DNA of 37,694 bases from Myxococcales bacterium (GCA_020430845.1 JAGQJA010000067.1:1-37694), one strand, 5' to 3'; shown: positions 15,043-22,975, numbered from the stretch's first letter. Numbers and translations: made by a program. The notes: a model not told the origin generated them from the sequence alone.

Positions 15043-16743
15043 ATGAGCGACCTCGAGAAGCGCTTCGGCGAAGGACTGTGGGTGAGCGTCGTGATGGCGA
15101 CGTACAACCGCGCGGAGCTGCTGCGCCGCTTGCTCCGGCAGCTCGACGAGCAGACGCTCGACGCGTCGCGCTTCGAGGTGGTCGCGGTCGACGACGGGTC
15201 CAAGGAGGACACGAAGCAGGCGCTCTCCGACCTCGAGGTGGGCTACGCGCTCACGATCGCGCGCCAGGACAACGCCGGGGCGGCCGCCGCACGTCAGCGC
15301 GGCGTCGAGCTCTCGCGCGGGAAGATCATCGTCATCATCGACGATGACATGCAGATCGCGCCCACGTTCCTCGAACGTCACCTCGCCCGGCACGAGGACG
15401 ATCAGACGGTGGTGCTGGGGCGCCTGCGCCCCGACGCGAACCTGTCGGAGATGCCTCTCTTCGAGCGCTTCTACGCGCGCACCATGGCGGCGGTGGGCGA
15501 CGCGTTCGCCAGCGGCGCGGAGCAGGTGCGCGGACACAATGTATATACAGGCAATGTCTCGATGCCGCGCGCGCTCTTCGTGAAGGCGGGGGGCTTCGAC
15601 GCGCGCTTTCGTCAGCTCGAGGACGAGGAGCTGGGCGTGCGCCTCGAGAAGGCCGGCGCGCGTTTCGCGTTCGCCGACGACGCGGTCACGGTGCACGGCT
15701 CCGACTGGACCAGCATGCAGAAGTGGATGGAGCGCGCGTACAAGGACGGGCTCTACCAGACCAAGCTCGCGCACAAACACCCGGACGTGCCCGAGTCGAG
15801 CCCGTGGCGGCACATCCCGAACATCAACCCCGTCTCGCGTCCGTTCTTGGCGTTCAGCCTGGCGGCGCCGCGCGCGGCGAGCGTGTTGGCGGGCGCGGCC
15901 ATCCGCTCGGCGTCGGTGCTCGACAAGGTGGGGCTCGAGCCCGTCGCCATCGCGGGCGCCACGCTCGTGTACGGCATCCAATACTACCGCGGCGTGCGCG
16001 AAGAGACCGGCGGCGTGCGGCAGGCCGCCAAGGAGTACCGCGAGTTCAAGCGCGGCGTGTCGCTCTTGCGCGCCGGGGCCCGCGGCGACGAGGCGGCGTG
16101 GCGCGAGCTCGTCGGCGGCATCCGCGAGGACCACCGGATGATCCGGTTCTACGCCGACAAATACGACGACCGCGTCGACGCGGGGGAGCGCAAGCTCGAC
16201 GCGGGGCCTCCTTTGCACGGCTTCGCCGGTGCGTCGCTCGGCGGCGCGCTCTCGCTCACGGGCGACGCGGTCAAGAAGATCGGCTTCCAGCTGATGATCG
16301 CCTACCGGATCATGCGCTTCTTCCGGAGCGCGGGCCTCGGCCTCGCGGCGCAGTTCATGTCGCGCACCATGCGCCACGCGTTTGCCAGCGACGTGCACTG
16401 GGACGCCGAGTTCGAGCCGGGCGTGGTCATCGTGCACGGCTTCGGCCTGGCCATCAGCTACGCGGCCAAGGTCTCGCACGGCTGCATCCTCTTCCAGAAC
16501 GTCACCCTCGGGTACGGGCCCGACCCCGACACCAAGGAGGGCGGCGCCCCTCTGCTCGAGCGGAACGTGCACGTGGGCATCGGGGCGACGCTTTTCGGTC
16601 CGATCGTGGTGGGCGAGGCCACCAAGATCATGGCTGGGTGCGTTCTCAACCGCTCGGTGCCCGCCCGGTCGATCGTCGAGTGCCCCGCGCCCGCCGTGGG
16701 CGTCCGCGCCCGCCCGGGCCCCCGCGTGGCTGGCGGGGGCTGA
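15043..16743 (+). CDS. GT2 glycosyltransferase fused to a serine-acetyltransferase-like domain
   Basis: A 566-residue bifunctional protein. Residues about 12-230 form a family 2 GT-A domain: VSVVMATYNR, VVAVDDGS, the metal-binding IIDDDMQ at about residue 100, and the LEDEELGVR block of the acceptor/catalytic region. A middle segment (230-430) has hydrophobic stretches that may contact the membrane. The C-terminal part (about 440-555) is a left-handed beta-helix of serine-acetyltransferase type: HGFGLAISYAAKVSHG, QNVTLGYG, NVHVGIGATLFGPIVVG, then NRSVPARSIVECPAP. It probably adds a sugar and acetylates it or its carrier. ATG follows a GGCAGGG ribosome site 7 bases after the ATP-grasp stop. 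Codons AAT GTA TAT ACA (15538-15549) are a rare-codon island in an otherwise GC-ending gene. Confidence 0.87.
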   Translation: MSDLEKRFGEGLWVSVVMATYNRAELLRRLLRQLDEQTLDASRFEVVAVDDGSKEDTKQALSDLEVGYALTIARQDNAGAAAARQRGVELSRGKIIVIIDDDMQIAPTFLERHLARHEDDQTVVLGRLRPDANLSEMPLFERFYARTMAAVGDAFASGAEQVRGHNVYTGNVSMPRALFVKAGGFDARFRQLEDEELGVRLEKAGARFAFADDAVTVHGSDWTSMQKWMERAYKDGLYQTKLAHKHPDVPESSPWRHIPNINPVSRPFLAFSLAAPRAASVLAGAAIRSASVLDKVGLEPVAIAGATLVYGIQYYRGVREETGGVRQAAKEYREFKRGVSLLRAGARGDEAAWRELVGGIREDHRMIRFYADKYDDRVDAGERKLDAGPPLHGFAGASLGGALSLTGDAVKKIGFQLMIAYRIMRFFRSAGLGLAAQFMSRTMRHAFASDVHWDAEFEPGVVIVHGFGLAISYAAKVSHGCILFQNVTLGYGPDPDTKEGGAPLLERNVHVGIGATLFGPIVVGEATKIMAGCVLNRSVPARSIVECPAPAVGVRARPGPRVAGGG

Positions 16744-16758
16744 CCACGCCGAATGCAC

Positions 16759-16772
16759 GGGACATGCGTCCC
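16759..16772. promoter_or_regulatory. Short hairpin between GT2 fusion and OPX gene
   Basis: GGGAC-ATGC-GTCCC forms a 5-bp stem with a 4-base loop, just upstream of the OPX promoter. It could be a weak terminator of the preceding gene or a regulator site. Confidence 0.2.
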
Positions 16773-16801
16773 CTGCTTGCGAGAGGCCGCGCGCTTCGGT
16801 G

Positions 16802-16807
16802 TATGAT
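16802..16807 (+). promoter_or_regulatory. Candidate -10 (TATGAT) for the OPX gene
   Basis: TATGAT ends 8 bases before the ATG at 16816. A TTGCGA at 16777-16782 could be the -35, although the 19-base spacer is long. Confidence 0.42.
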
Positions 16808-16815
16808 GGGACGCG

Positions 16816-17409
16816 ATGAGACCGTGGCCCTTGCTCGCGCTTTCGCTGTTCGCCGCCACCTCGATGGGGTGTGCCTCCACCGGCCCGTTCGTGTGGGTCG
16901 ACGCGCTCCCTCCGCAGGCCGCGAACGGCAGCGCCGACCTCGTGATCGCCGACGGAGACCAGGTCGTCGTCAAGGTCTTCAAGCAAGAAGACCTGGGCGC
17001 GACCGAACGCGTCCGGGCGGACGGCAAGATCGCCCTGCCGGTCATCGGCGAGGTCGTCGCCCGCGGCAAGAAGCCCGCGCAGCTCGCCGCGGAGCTGGCC
17101 GATCGGCTCAAGGCCGTCGTCGTCGCGCCCTCGGTGACCGTCTCGATCGTGCAGGGCAACGAGCTCAAGGTCGCCGTCGTCGGCGAGGTGCGCCAGGGCG
17201 GCGTCTTCCAGCTCGAGCCGGGCTCCAACGTCTTGCACGCGCTCGCCGCGGCCGGCGGGCTGAACGACTACGCCGACAACGAGAAGATCTTCGTCGTGCG
17301 CCGCTCGCTCCCGCAGCGCGTCCGGTTCCGTTTCCAGGACCTGCGCTCGGCCGAGCCCAAGAACGTGGGCTTCTTGCTCCAGCCCAACGACGTCATCGTC
17401 GTCGAGTGA
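16816..17409 (+). CDS. Short polysaccharide export (OPX/Wza-like) lipoprotein
   Basis: A 197-residue lipoprotein (signal MRPWPLLALSLFAATSMGC, Cys19). The polysaccharide-export domain covers about residues 35-115 (VIADGDQVVVKVFKQEDL, RVRADGKIALPVIGEV, APSVTVSIVQG) and one SLBB domain about 118-195 (KVAVVGEVRQGGVFQL, NVLHALAAAGGL, LQPNDVIVVE). The protein ends where SLBB ends, so it lacks the C-terminal amphipathic helix that crosses the outer membrane in E. coli Wza. It therefore belongs to the short OPX type that needs a separate barrel; the protein at 8336-9634 is the candidate. It would bridge the periplasm between the Wzz-like protein and the outer membrane. Confidence 0.9.
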   Translation: MRPWPLLALSLFAATSMGCASTGPFVWVDALPPQAANGSADLVIADGDQVVVKVFKQEDLGATERVRADGKIALPVIGEVVARGKKPAQLAAELADRLKAVVVAPSVTVSIVQGNELKVAVVGEVRQGGVFQLEPGSNVLHALAAAGGLNDYADNEKIFVVRRSLPQRVRFRFQDLRSAEPKNVGFLLQPNDVIVVE

Positions 17410-17451
17410 CGCACGTCGCGCCGCTCGAGCGCTTCTAGCAGGTCGCGTCGC

Positions 17452-17571
17452 TCAGACGAGCGGGCGCTCGGCCGCGCAGCCCGCTACGCGACGCACGGCG
17501 GAGGTGCCGTCGCCCCCGCACGCGACCGCCGACGAGGCGGCCGCGAGCGAGGCGAGGAGGACGCTGCGCAT
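17452..17571 (-). CDS. 39-residue mini-lipoprotein or lipoprotein remnant
   Basis: ATG 17571 lies 16 bases after the stop of the SMP-30-like gene, on the same strand. It encodes a near-perfect type II signal peptide (MRSVLLASLAAASSAVACGG, Cys18) and then only 21 residues before TGA. This is either a real tiny lipoprotein cotranscribed with its neighbour or the 5' stump of a lipoprotein gene cut off by a frameshift or deletion. The next 40 bases run into the end of the convergent OPX gene. It is too short for family assignment. Confidence 0.35.
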   Translation of the reverse strand: MRSVLLASLAAASSAVACGGDGTSAVRRVAGCAAERPLV

Positions 17572-17587
17572 CGCGGTGGCGAGCCGC

Positions 17588-18679
17588 TCAGTGCGGCAGG
17601 CCGGCGACGTTGAGCTTGACCTGGTAGATCTTGGAGCCCTGCGTGCCGATGAAGAGCGTCTTGCGGTCGGCGCCGCCGAAGCCGATGCTCGTCGCGGGCT
17701 CGGGGACGTTGATCGAGCCGATCTTCGTGCCGTCGTCCTTGAACGCATCGACCGCGCCGAGCGTGGCGCCGGCGTCGGTGACCCGCTTGCGCGCGACGAA
17801 GACGTCGCCCTGATCGTCGACCGCGAGGCCGTCCGGATCGCTGTCGGGCCCGACGTCGACGAACTTTGCGCGGACGCCCGGGACGCCCTTCGCGTCGAGC
17901 GGGTACTTGGCGATGAACGGCACCGCGGGAGGCGGCGGGTTGGTGAACGAGACGTAGAGCGTCTTGTCGTCCGGCGAGATCGACACGCCGTTGGGCCCGT
18001 CGAGCTGCGGGAAGGCCTCGATGAGGTTCGCGCCGCCCTGGCCCGAGATCCAGAAGATCGAGTTGGTGCCGGGGTTCTGGTACGCGGGGTCGGTCACGTA
18101 GAGGATGCCGGCCTTGCTCACCGCGATGTCGTTGGGCGCGAGGAACGGGATCGCCGCGGCGCCACCGTCGGCGCTGGACGCGATCTCCTCGACGCCGCCG
18201 TCGGGGCGCGTGCGCGTGACGCGCGGAGGCACGGCTTCGGCCGTGACGAGCTCGTTGGCCTTGTTGATGCCGTTGCCGATGGCGTAGCCGCCGCTGCGCA
18301 CGATGGTGGGCGCCGCGTCGCCGGGCTTCCACTTGTAGAGATCACCCGGATCGTAGGGCACCGTGAAGTAGAGCGTCGCGTCGGTCGCGCGCCACTGGAT
18401 GCCGTCGATGAACGTGGCGCCGACCACCTCGGTCGCCATCGTGGGGGCGGGCGCGCCCTTGATGGGGTCGACGTAGCCGCCGGCGTCCGTCGTGGCGTCG
18501 AAGTTGAAGCCACCGTCGTCGGGGGGCGGCGGCGGCGGGTTCGTGCCCGTCGTCGTCGGGTTGGGAGGCGCGCTGCCGTCGGGCTCGGCCTGAGGGGGAG
18601 GGGTCTCGTCTTTGCTCGAGCACGCGTAGACGAGGCCACCGAGGGGGAGGAACAGGGAAAGCAGGAAAAAGCGACGCAT
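17588..18679 (-). CDS. SMP-30/gluconolactonase-like beta-propeller lipoprotein
   Basis: A 363-residue lipoprotein (lipobox LVYAC, Cys20) with a Pro/Gly/Asp-rich linker to about residue 70. The rest is a six-bladed propeller typical of SMP-30/gluconolactonase/LRE or NHL-like proteins: repeated segments of the type PNDIAVSKAGILYVTD, GPNGVSISPDDKTLYVSF, DPDGLAVDDQGDVFVA and IGFGGADRKTLFIGTQG. The family covers lactonases and ligand-binding propellers; the metal-site Asn/Asp residues (PND, GPNG, DPDG) appear kept, but I cannot assign a substrate. It is transcribed away from the acetyltransferase gene at 18734 from a paired promoter region. A TAGCAT hexamer sits 6 bases before the ATG. Confidence 0.85.
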   Translation of the reverse strand: MRRFFLLSLFLPLGGLVYACSSKDETPPPQAEPDGSAPPNPTTTGTNPPPPPPDDGGFNFDATTDAGGYVDPIKGAPAPTMATEVVGATFIDGIQWRATDATLYFTVPYDPGDLYKWKPGDAAPTIVRSGGYAIGNGINKANELVTAEAVPPRVTRTRPDGGVEEIASSADGGAAAIPFLAPNDIAVSKAGILYVTDPAYQNPGTNSIFWISGQGGANLIEAFPQLDGPNGVSISPDDKTLYVSFTNPPPPAVPFIAKYPLDAKGVPGVRAKFVDVGPDSDPDGLAVDDQGDVFVARKRVTDAGATLGAVDAFKDDGTKIGSINVPEPATSIGFGGADRKTLFIGTQGSKIYQVKLNVAGLPH

Positions 18680-18685
18680 CCCGCC

Positions 18686-18691
18686 ATGCTA
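18686..18691 (-). promoter_or_regulatory. Candidate -10 (TAGCAT) for the SMP-30-like gene
   Basis: Minus-strand TAGCAT ends 6 bases before the ATG at 18679. It is the mirror partner of the TAGCAT at 18719-18724. Confidence 0.42.
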
Positions 18692-18718
18692 CCACCGACC
18701 GCGCGTCGCGCCATCTGG

Positions 18719-18724
18719 TAGCAT
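18719..18724 (+). promoter_or_regulatory. Candidate -10 (TAGCAT) for the acetyltransferase gene
   Basis: TAGCAT ends 9 bases before the ATG at 18734. With the minus-strand copy at 18686-18691 it makes a compact divergent promoter whose -35 zones would overlap. Confidence 0.4.
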
Positions 18725-18733
18725 ATAGGACCT

Positions 18734-19306
18734 ATGGGGCTATTCAGACGTGCGTTCGACGACGCGTTTCAGCTGGCCCGGGCGCTCCGCCGCAAGGAGC
18801 CTGACGCCGAGCCCACGATGAAAGACGCGCTCCGCGCGGCGCTCAGCCAGGACGGATACAAGGTCCTGCTCATGAGCCGTATCCGCGAGGCAGCGCGCCG
18901 TCGGCACATCCCCGGCGTGAACCACGCGCTGCGCCTCGCGACGACGGTGCTCTACGGGATCGAGATCGGCAACGACATCGAGCTCGGCGAGGGCATCGAC
19001 TTCACCCACACGCTCGGCACGGTCATCGGCGGCACGTCGAAGGTGGGCTCCCGCGTGAAGTTCTTGGGCAACAACACGATCGGGACCGCCAAGGACAACG
19101 GCTGTCCGATCATCGAGGACGACGTCGTCATCGGCTGCGGCGCCCGCGTGCTCGGGCCCATCCGCATCGGCGCCCGCTCGTTCATCGGCGCCAACGCCGT
19201 GGTGCTCGACGACGTGCCCCCCGACAGCGTGGTCAGCGGCATCCCTGCGAGAGCACACAAGCGGAGAGACCGCGACGGCGAAGCAGAGCAGGACCGCAAG
19301 GGTTGA
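18734..19306 (+). CDS. Serine-acetyltransferase-like hexapeptide-repeat acetyltransferase
   Basis: A 190-residue protein of the left-handed beta-helix acyltransferase family. After a helical N-terminus (to about residue 60), hexapeptide turns follow: GIEIGNDIELGEGIDFTH, GTVIGGTSKVGS, PIIEDDVVIGCGARVLGP, IRIGARSFIGANAVVLDDV, and the closing SGIPARAHKRR. The His in DFTHTLG occupies the position of the catalytic His in serine acetyltransferases. CysE is longer; short forms like this often acetylate sugars in polysaccharide loci (WcaB/NeuD-like), which fits here. The last 74 bases overlap the 3' end of the convergent deacetylase gene. Confidence 0.87.
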   Translation: MGLFRRAFDDAFQLARALRRKEPDAEPTMKDALRAALSQDGYKVLLMSRIREAARRRHIPGVNHALRLATTVLYGIEIGNDIELGEGIDFTHTLGTVIGGTSKVGSRVKFLGNNTIGTAKDNGCPIIEDDVVIGCGARVLGPIRIGARSFIGANAVVLDDVPPDSVVSGIPARAHKRRDRDGEAEQDRKG

Positions 19307-20267
19307 CGTGCTTGGTGTTGAACGGCACGTAGTCCCACGACAGCGGTCGCGATTTGGTCGCGCACGGGTCTGAGGGCGGCGTCAGCGTCGTGCCGAACGT
19401 GCCCGCCTCGGGCACGGTGACGGGGGCGAGGTCGAGCTCGTCGACGCGCACGAACTTGAAGCCCTCGGCCTTGAGGATGGGCACGATGCGCTTGACCATG
19501 TCGACCGTACGATCGTTCGCCCCGCCCGGCGGACCATCGTGCATCAGCACCACGCCGCGCCGCTTGGAGCGGATCTCCACGAGGTAGAGGTCGGAGCACT
19601 CCTCGAGGGTGCGCTGCCCGTTCCCGGCCGCGTCCCAGCAGTCCCAATCGGCCGCCGTGGTGGGCGTGAGCGCGTCGCCCATCTCCCAGTAGACCGGTCC
19701 GAAGTACTTGTTCATCGACGAGTCGCGCAGGGCCTTGTGCACGCTCGCGTCCCACCGACCGAACGGCGGCCTGAAGAGCGGCCGGGCGCCGGGCTGGAAC
19801 TGGTTGATGATGCGGTCGGTCGCGGCCACCTCGTCGACGATCGCGGTCGCGCCCTTCTCGGTGAAGAGCACGTCGAGCCCCGCGTGTGTCTGCGTGTGGT
19901 TGGCGAGCAGGTGCCCGTCGCTCACGATGCCGCGCACGACGGTCTCGCGGCCCTCGACGTTGCCCCCGTTGATGAAGAAGGCCGAGGGCGCGGCCTGGTC
20001 CCTCAGGTACGCGGACAGCTCGGCGGTGCGGTCGCCCGGTCCGTCGTCGAACGTGAGCGCGATCGTCTGGTCGGGGAGCTGGCTGCTGTACTGCCGCTCG
20101 AGGCTGATGCCGACGACGAGATCGCACAGCGGGTCCTTGGCGACAGGGCGTTCCTCTTCGCACGCGGCGACGGCCGACGCGACCAGCGCGCAGACCGCGG
20201 CGCCCAGCGCGACCCTGCGCGCGCGGCCTGCCGTGCTCGCGAGCTCTCTCCACACACTCCCACCCAC
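19233..20267 (-). CDS. NodB-type polysaccharide deacetylase, lipoprotein
   Basis: A 344-residue protein when started at GTG 20267, which has GGAGG ten bases upstream; GTG 20291 is in frame but lies only 2 bases after the candidate -10, so it would be upstream of the transcript. The signal peptide ends in a lipobox (LVASAVAAC). The NodB domain shows TFDDGPGD (catalytic Asp and metal Asp), NHTQTH (metal His pair) and RPPFGRWD. These metal-dependent enzymes remove N-acetyl groups from amino sugars in polymers or peptidoglycan. It is convergent with, and overlaps by 74 bases, an acetyltransferase gene. It lies 70 bases downstream of the initiating transferase and has its own promoter. Confidence 0.9.
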   Translation of the reverse strand: MGGSVWRELASTAGRARRVALGAAVCALVASAVAACEEERPVAKDPLCDLVVGISLERQYSSQLPDQTIALTFDDGPGDRTAELSAYLRDQAAPSAFFINGGNVEGRETVVRGIVSDGHLLANHTQTHAGLDVLFTEKGATAIVDEVAATDRIINQFQPGARPLFRPPFGRWDASVHKALRDSSMNKYFGPVYWEMGDALTPTTAADWDCWDAAGNGQRTLEECSDLYLVEIRSKRRGVVLMHDGPPGGANDRTVDMVKRIVPILKAEGFKFVRVDELDLAPVTVPEAGTFGTTLTPPSDPCATKSRPLSWDYVPFNTKHVNPCGPALLRRRGLSACVLSQGCR

Positions 20268-20293
20268 CGTATGCGCACCTCCGCGTTCCACTC

Positions 20294-20299
20294 AGTATA
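20294..20299 (-). promoter_or_regulatory. Candidate -10 (TATACT) for the deacetylase
   Basis: Minus-strand TATACT in the 70-base gap between the sugar transferase and deacetylase genes. It implies a leader of about 20 bases with a GGAGG site. Confidence 0.42.
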
Positions 20300-20337
20300 C
20301 GCCGATACGCGCGGAGAGGCTCCCCGGTTGGGTCGGG

Positions 20338-22968
20338 CTACATCCCGGTGCCCTTGATGACGACGCCGAAGGTCTTGGCGAGGATGTGGATGTCGAGCCA
20401 CGGCGACCAGTTGCGCACGTAGTAGACGTCGATCTGGCAGCGCTGCGCGAACGACGTCGCGTTGCGATCGCTCACCTGCCACATGCCCGTCATGCCCGGC
20501 GTGGCGCGCAAGATGATCTTCTCCTGGCCGCTCATCTCGGCCAGCTCGCGCTCGAGGTACGGGCGCGGGCCCACGAGGCTCATGTCCCCCTTGACGACGT
20601 TGATGAGCTGCGGGAACTCGTCGAGGCTGAACTTGCGGAGGATGCGGCCGACGCGGGTGACGCGCGGGTCCTTCTTGAGCTTGTGGTAGATCTCGTACTC
20701 GGCCTTGAGCGCGGGATCGTTCTCGAGCAGGCTCTTGAGGCGCTCTTCGCCGTCGCCGTGCATGCTGCGGAACTTGTACGCGTCGAAGTGCTCGCCGTCG
20801 CGGCCCATGCGCTTCTGCGTGTAGAAGATGGGCCCGCGCGAATCGAGCTTGATGAGGAGCGCGATCAGCACGAGGAACGGCAGCACGAAGAAGATGCCGA
20901 TGAGCGTGAGGGTCGAGTCCATCACGCGCTTGGCGAGGCGGGGGCCGGGCAGGAGGAGCTGCTGGCGGACCTCGACCGCGAGCACGCCGCCGAGGTTCTT
21001 GGCCGGGACGCCGAGCGTCGCGAAGCCGAAGAGGTCGGGCACGAGCAAGAGGTGCGAGAACTTGCCGCCGACGCGCTCGACGATGCCGAGCAGGCGATGC
21101 GAGTCGACGCCCGGCATGGCGACGACCGCGTACGGGATCTTGAGGCGCTTGGCGAGCACCGGCGCGAGCGACAGGTCACCGACGACGGGCACGCCCTCGA
21201 CCTCGGCGAACTTGCCGCGCGGGAACCACGTCGCCTCTTGCGCGGGCTTGGACTTGGGCGCCCGGACGCTCTCGGGGCCGAGGAAGTCGTCGGCGTCGTC
21301 CGAGAGCGCGAGCTCGGAGTGGAACGACGTGGGCGGTAGCGGGATGCGGGCGGAGCTGCGCGCGCCGCTGCGGCTGCTCGGAGGGTCGTCGTCGCCGAAG
21401 ATGTCGTCGGAGAGCGCGCGGCGCTGCGACTCGCTGAGGAAGTGCGCGGCCGAGACGTTGACCGAGTAGACGTCCATCACCTCGTTGGTGAAGCTCGCGC
21501 GCAGCGTCCCGTGCTTGTTCGGGTCGTCGTCGAGCAGCATGACGGGCTTCATGCCGCTCTTGGGCTGCGCCTTGAGCATGCGCACCACCAGGCGCCCCGT
21601 CTTGGCCGCGCCGAGCACGCACACGGGGATGCCCCACCACGGCTTGGTGCACAGCTTTCCGCGCACGACGCCGCGTATCACCGGCACGAGGAAGAGCGTC
21701 GCGGCCCACCACACGAGGCGGACGAAGACGCCCCACTTGACGATCGGCAGATCGCCGAGCGTGGACAGGATCGACGCGCCGAAGTGCACGAGCGACACGC
21801 CGAAGACGATGTCGCGGATCTCGTCGGGCGTGCTCTTGGCCATCGGCGAGAAGAGCTCGAGGCCCAGGAACACGAGCATGCACATGAGGACCGACGGGCC
21901 CACGACGAGCCACGCGCTCCAGTCGATCTCCTGCAGGCGCACGAAGTGCACGGTCGTCGCGAGCGCCGCCGCGAGCGAGAGCGAGAAGAGGTCGGTCATG
22001 ACCAGCGTGAGCGACGTCCACACCGGGCGCGTGAGCACGCGCAGGCCGGCGACCTCTTTGTTCTCACGCGCGGCGACAGAGATGTCCTCGTGGCCGCGCT
22101 TGGAGCGTTGCTTGAGCTGATCGATGAGCGCCTTGGCGATCTGCTCCTCGGTGCACGCGCCGAGGCGAACGAGGATGCGCCCGATCTGACCGCCTTGCTC
22201 CTCTTGGAGCGCGATGGCCTTGTCGACCATCACCTGCGATACCGCGCCGTTGCGGAGCAGGATCTCGCAGAGCATGCTGCCGCCCGCGCCCTTGACGTTG
22301 CCGAGGGACGAGCTGGGGGGCACGTCGTCCTTGGGCTCGCGGATGATGGGGGGCGCGGCGCCGAGCACGGCGCGGATCGGGCCGGGCGTCGGAGGGCGCG
22401 AGAGCTCGATGTCGAGGCGAGGGGTGGCGGGCATTCCCGCCGCCGGCGTGATGCGCCGCGGGATGATGGGGCCGATGCCTCCGCCGACGGCTGACGGCTT
22501 GACGCTCTGCGCGGGCGTGCCGGCGTTGGGCGTGAGGCGCCGGGGCATGATGCCTCCGCCGCCGCCCATGGCGAGCGGGTTGACGCCGCTCGTCTGCGTC
22601 TCGGTGAGCGACCTCGGGATGTTGATCTCGATCTTCTCGGGCGGCGTGCTGCGCGGGCCCATGGCCGGAGGGGGAGGGGTCTCGATCTTCGACGACGAAG
22701 AGGCGCGCACCTCGATCCGGTCTGGCTCTCCTTTGGGGGAGGCGGAGCTCTCGGTGACCGGTCCGGCCTCGGGCGGAGCGAAGGGGCTGCGCCCCGACAC
22801 GGGGGTCGAGATCTTGGCGCTGGAGGACGGCTGCGCCGGCGGAGGGGAGGCGTCGGCGCTCGCCTCCGGGACGGGCGACGTCACCGTCGGGCGTCCGCCG
22901 TCGGCGTCGTCTTTCACGGCCGTGGCCGTGTCGGTGTCGTCGGGGCCACCCCGCTCCGCGCTGCTCAC
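20338..22968 (-). CDS. Initiating sugar-phosphate transferase (WbaP/ExoY type) with MshEN-like domain
   Basis: An 876-residue protein from GTG 22968. Residues 1-230 are disordered, Pro/Ser/Gly-rich. Residues 232-284 hold two 24-residue motifs with a 5-residue spacer, matching the MshEN cyclic-di-GMP domain (motif [13 protein letters not shown]...ALQ, motif [14 protein letters not shown]...IDQ). Membrane helices follow at about 315-430, then a CoA_binding_3-like Rossmann part (449-510 and 588-670) split by an acidic low-complexity insert (516-586). The C-terminal bacterial sugar transferase domain (680-876) has [45 protein letters not shown] and [13 protein letters not shown]. It should transfer a sugar-1-phosphate to undecaprenyl phosphate, the first step of repeat-unit synthesis. 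A perfect TATAAT lies 7 bases before the GTG. The MshEN assignment is by motif only; the leading Arg of each motif is replaced (Met, Gln). Confidence 0.92.
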   Translation of the reverse strand: MSSAERGGPDDTDTATAVKDDADGGRPTVTSPVPEASADASPPPAQPSSSAKISTPVSGRSPFAPPEAGPVTESSASPKGEPDRIEVRASSSSKIETPPPPAMGPRSTPPEKIEINIPRSLTETQTSGVNPLAMGGGGGIMPRRLTPNAGTPAQSVKPSAVGGGIGPIIPRRITPAAGMPATPRLDIELSRPPTPGPIRAVLGAAPPIIREPKDDVPPSSSLGNVKGAGGSMLCEILLRNGAVSQVMVDKAIALQEEQGGQIGRILVRLGACTEEQIAKALIDQLKQRSKRGHEDISVAARENKEVAGLRVLTRPVWTSLTLVMTDLFSLSLAAALATTVHFVRLQEIDWSAWLVVGPSVLMCMLVFLGLELFSPMAKSTPDEIRDIVFGVSLVHFGASILSTLGDLPIVKWGVFVRLVWWAATLFLVPVIRGVVRGKLCTKPWWGIPVCVLGAAKTGRLVVRMLKAQPKSGMKPVMLLDDDPNKHGTLRASFTNEVMDVYSVNVSAAHFLSESQRRALSDDIFGDDDPPSSRSGARSSARIPLPPTSFHSELALSDDADDFLGPESVRAPKSKPAQEATWFPRGKFAEVEGVPVVGDLSLAPVLAKRLKIPYAVVAMPGVDSHRLLGIVERVGGKFSHLLLVPDLFGFATLGVPAKNLGGVLAVEVRQQLLLPGPRLAKRVMDSTLTLIGIFFVLPFLVLIALLIKLDSRGPIFYTQKRMGRDGEHFDAYKFRSMHGDGEERLKSLLENDPALKAEYEIYHKLKKDPRVTRVGRILRKFSLDEFPQLINVVKGDMSLVGPRPYLERELAEMSGQEKIILRATPGMTGMWQVSDRNATSFAQRCQIDVYYVRNWSPWLDIHILAKTFGVVIKGTGM

Positions 22969-22975
22969 CGCCCGG

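Noticed and set aside
14647-17238. Minus-strand open frame of about 860 codons
   Set aside because: Low-complexity Arg/Ala/Asp/His composition and full overlap with three well-supported plus-strand genes.
20268-20291. GTG 20291 as the deacetylase start
   Set aside because: It lies 2 bases after the candidate TATACT -10, upstream of the expected transcript start; GTG 20267 has a GGAGG at proper spacing.
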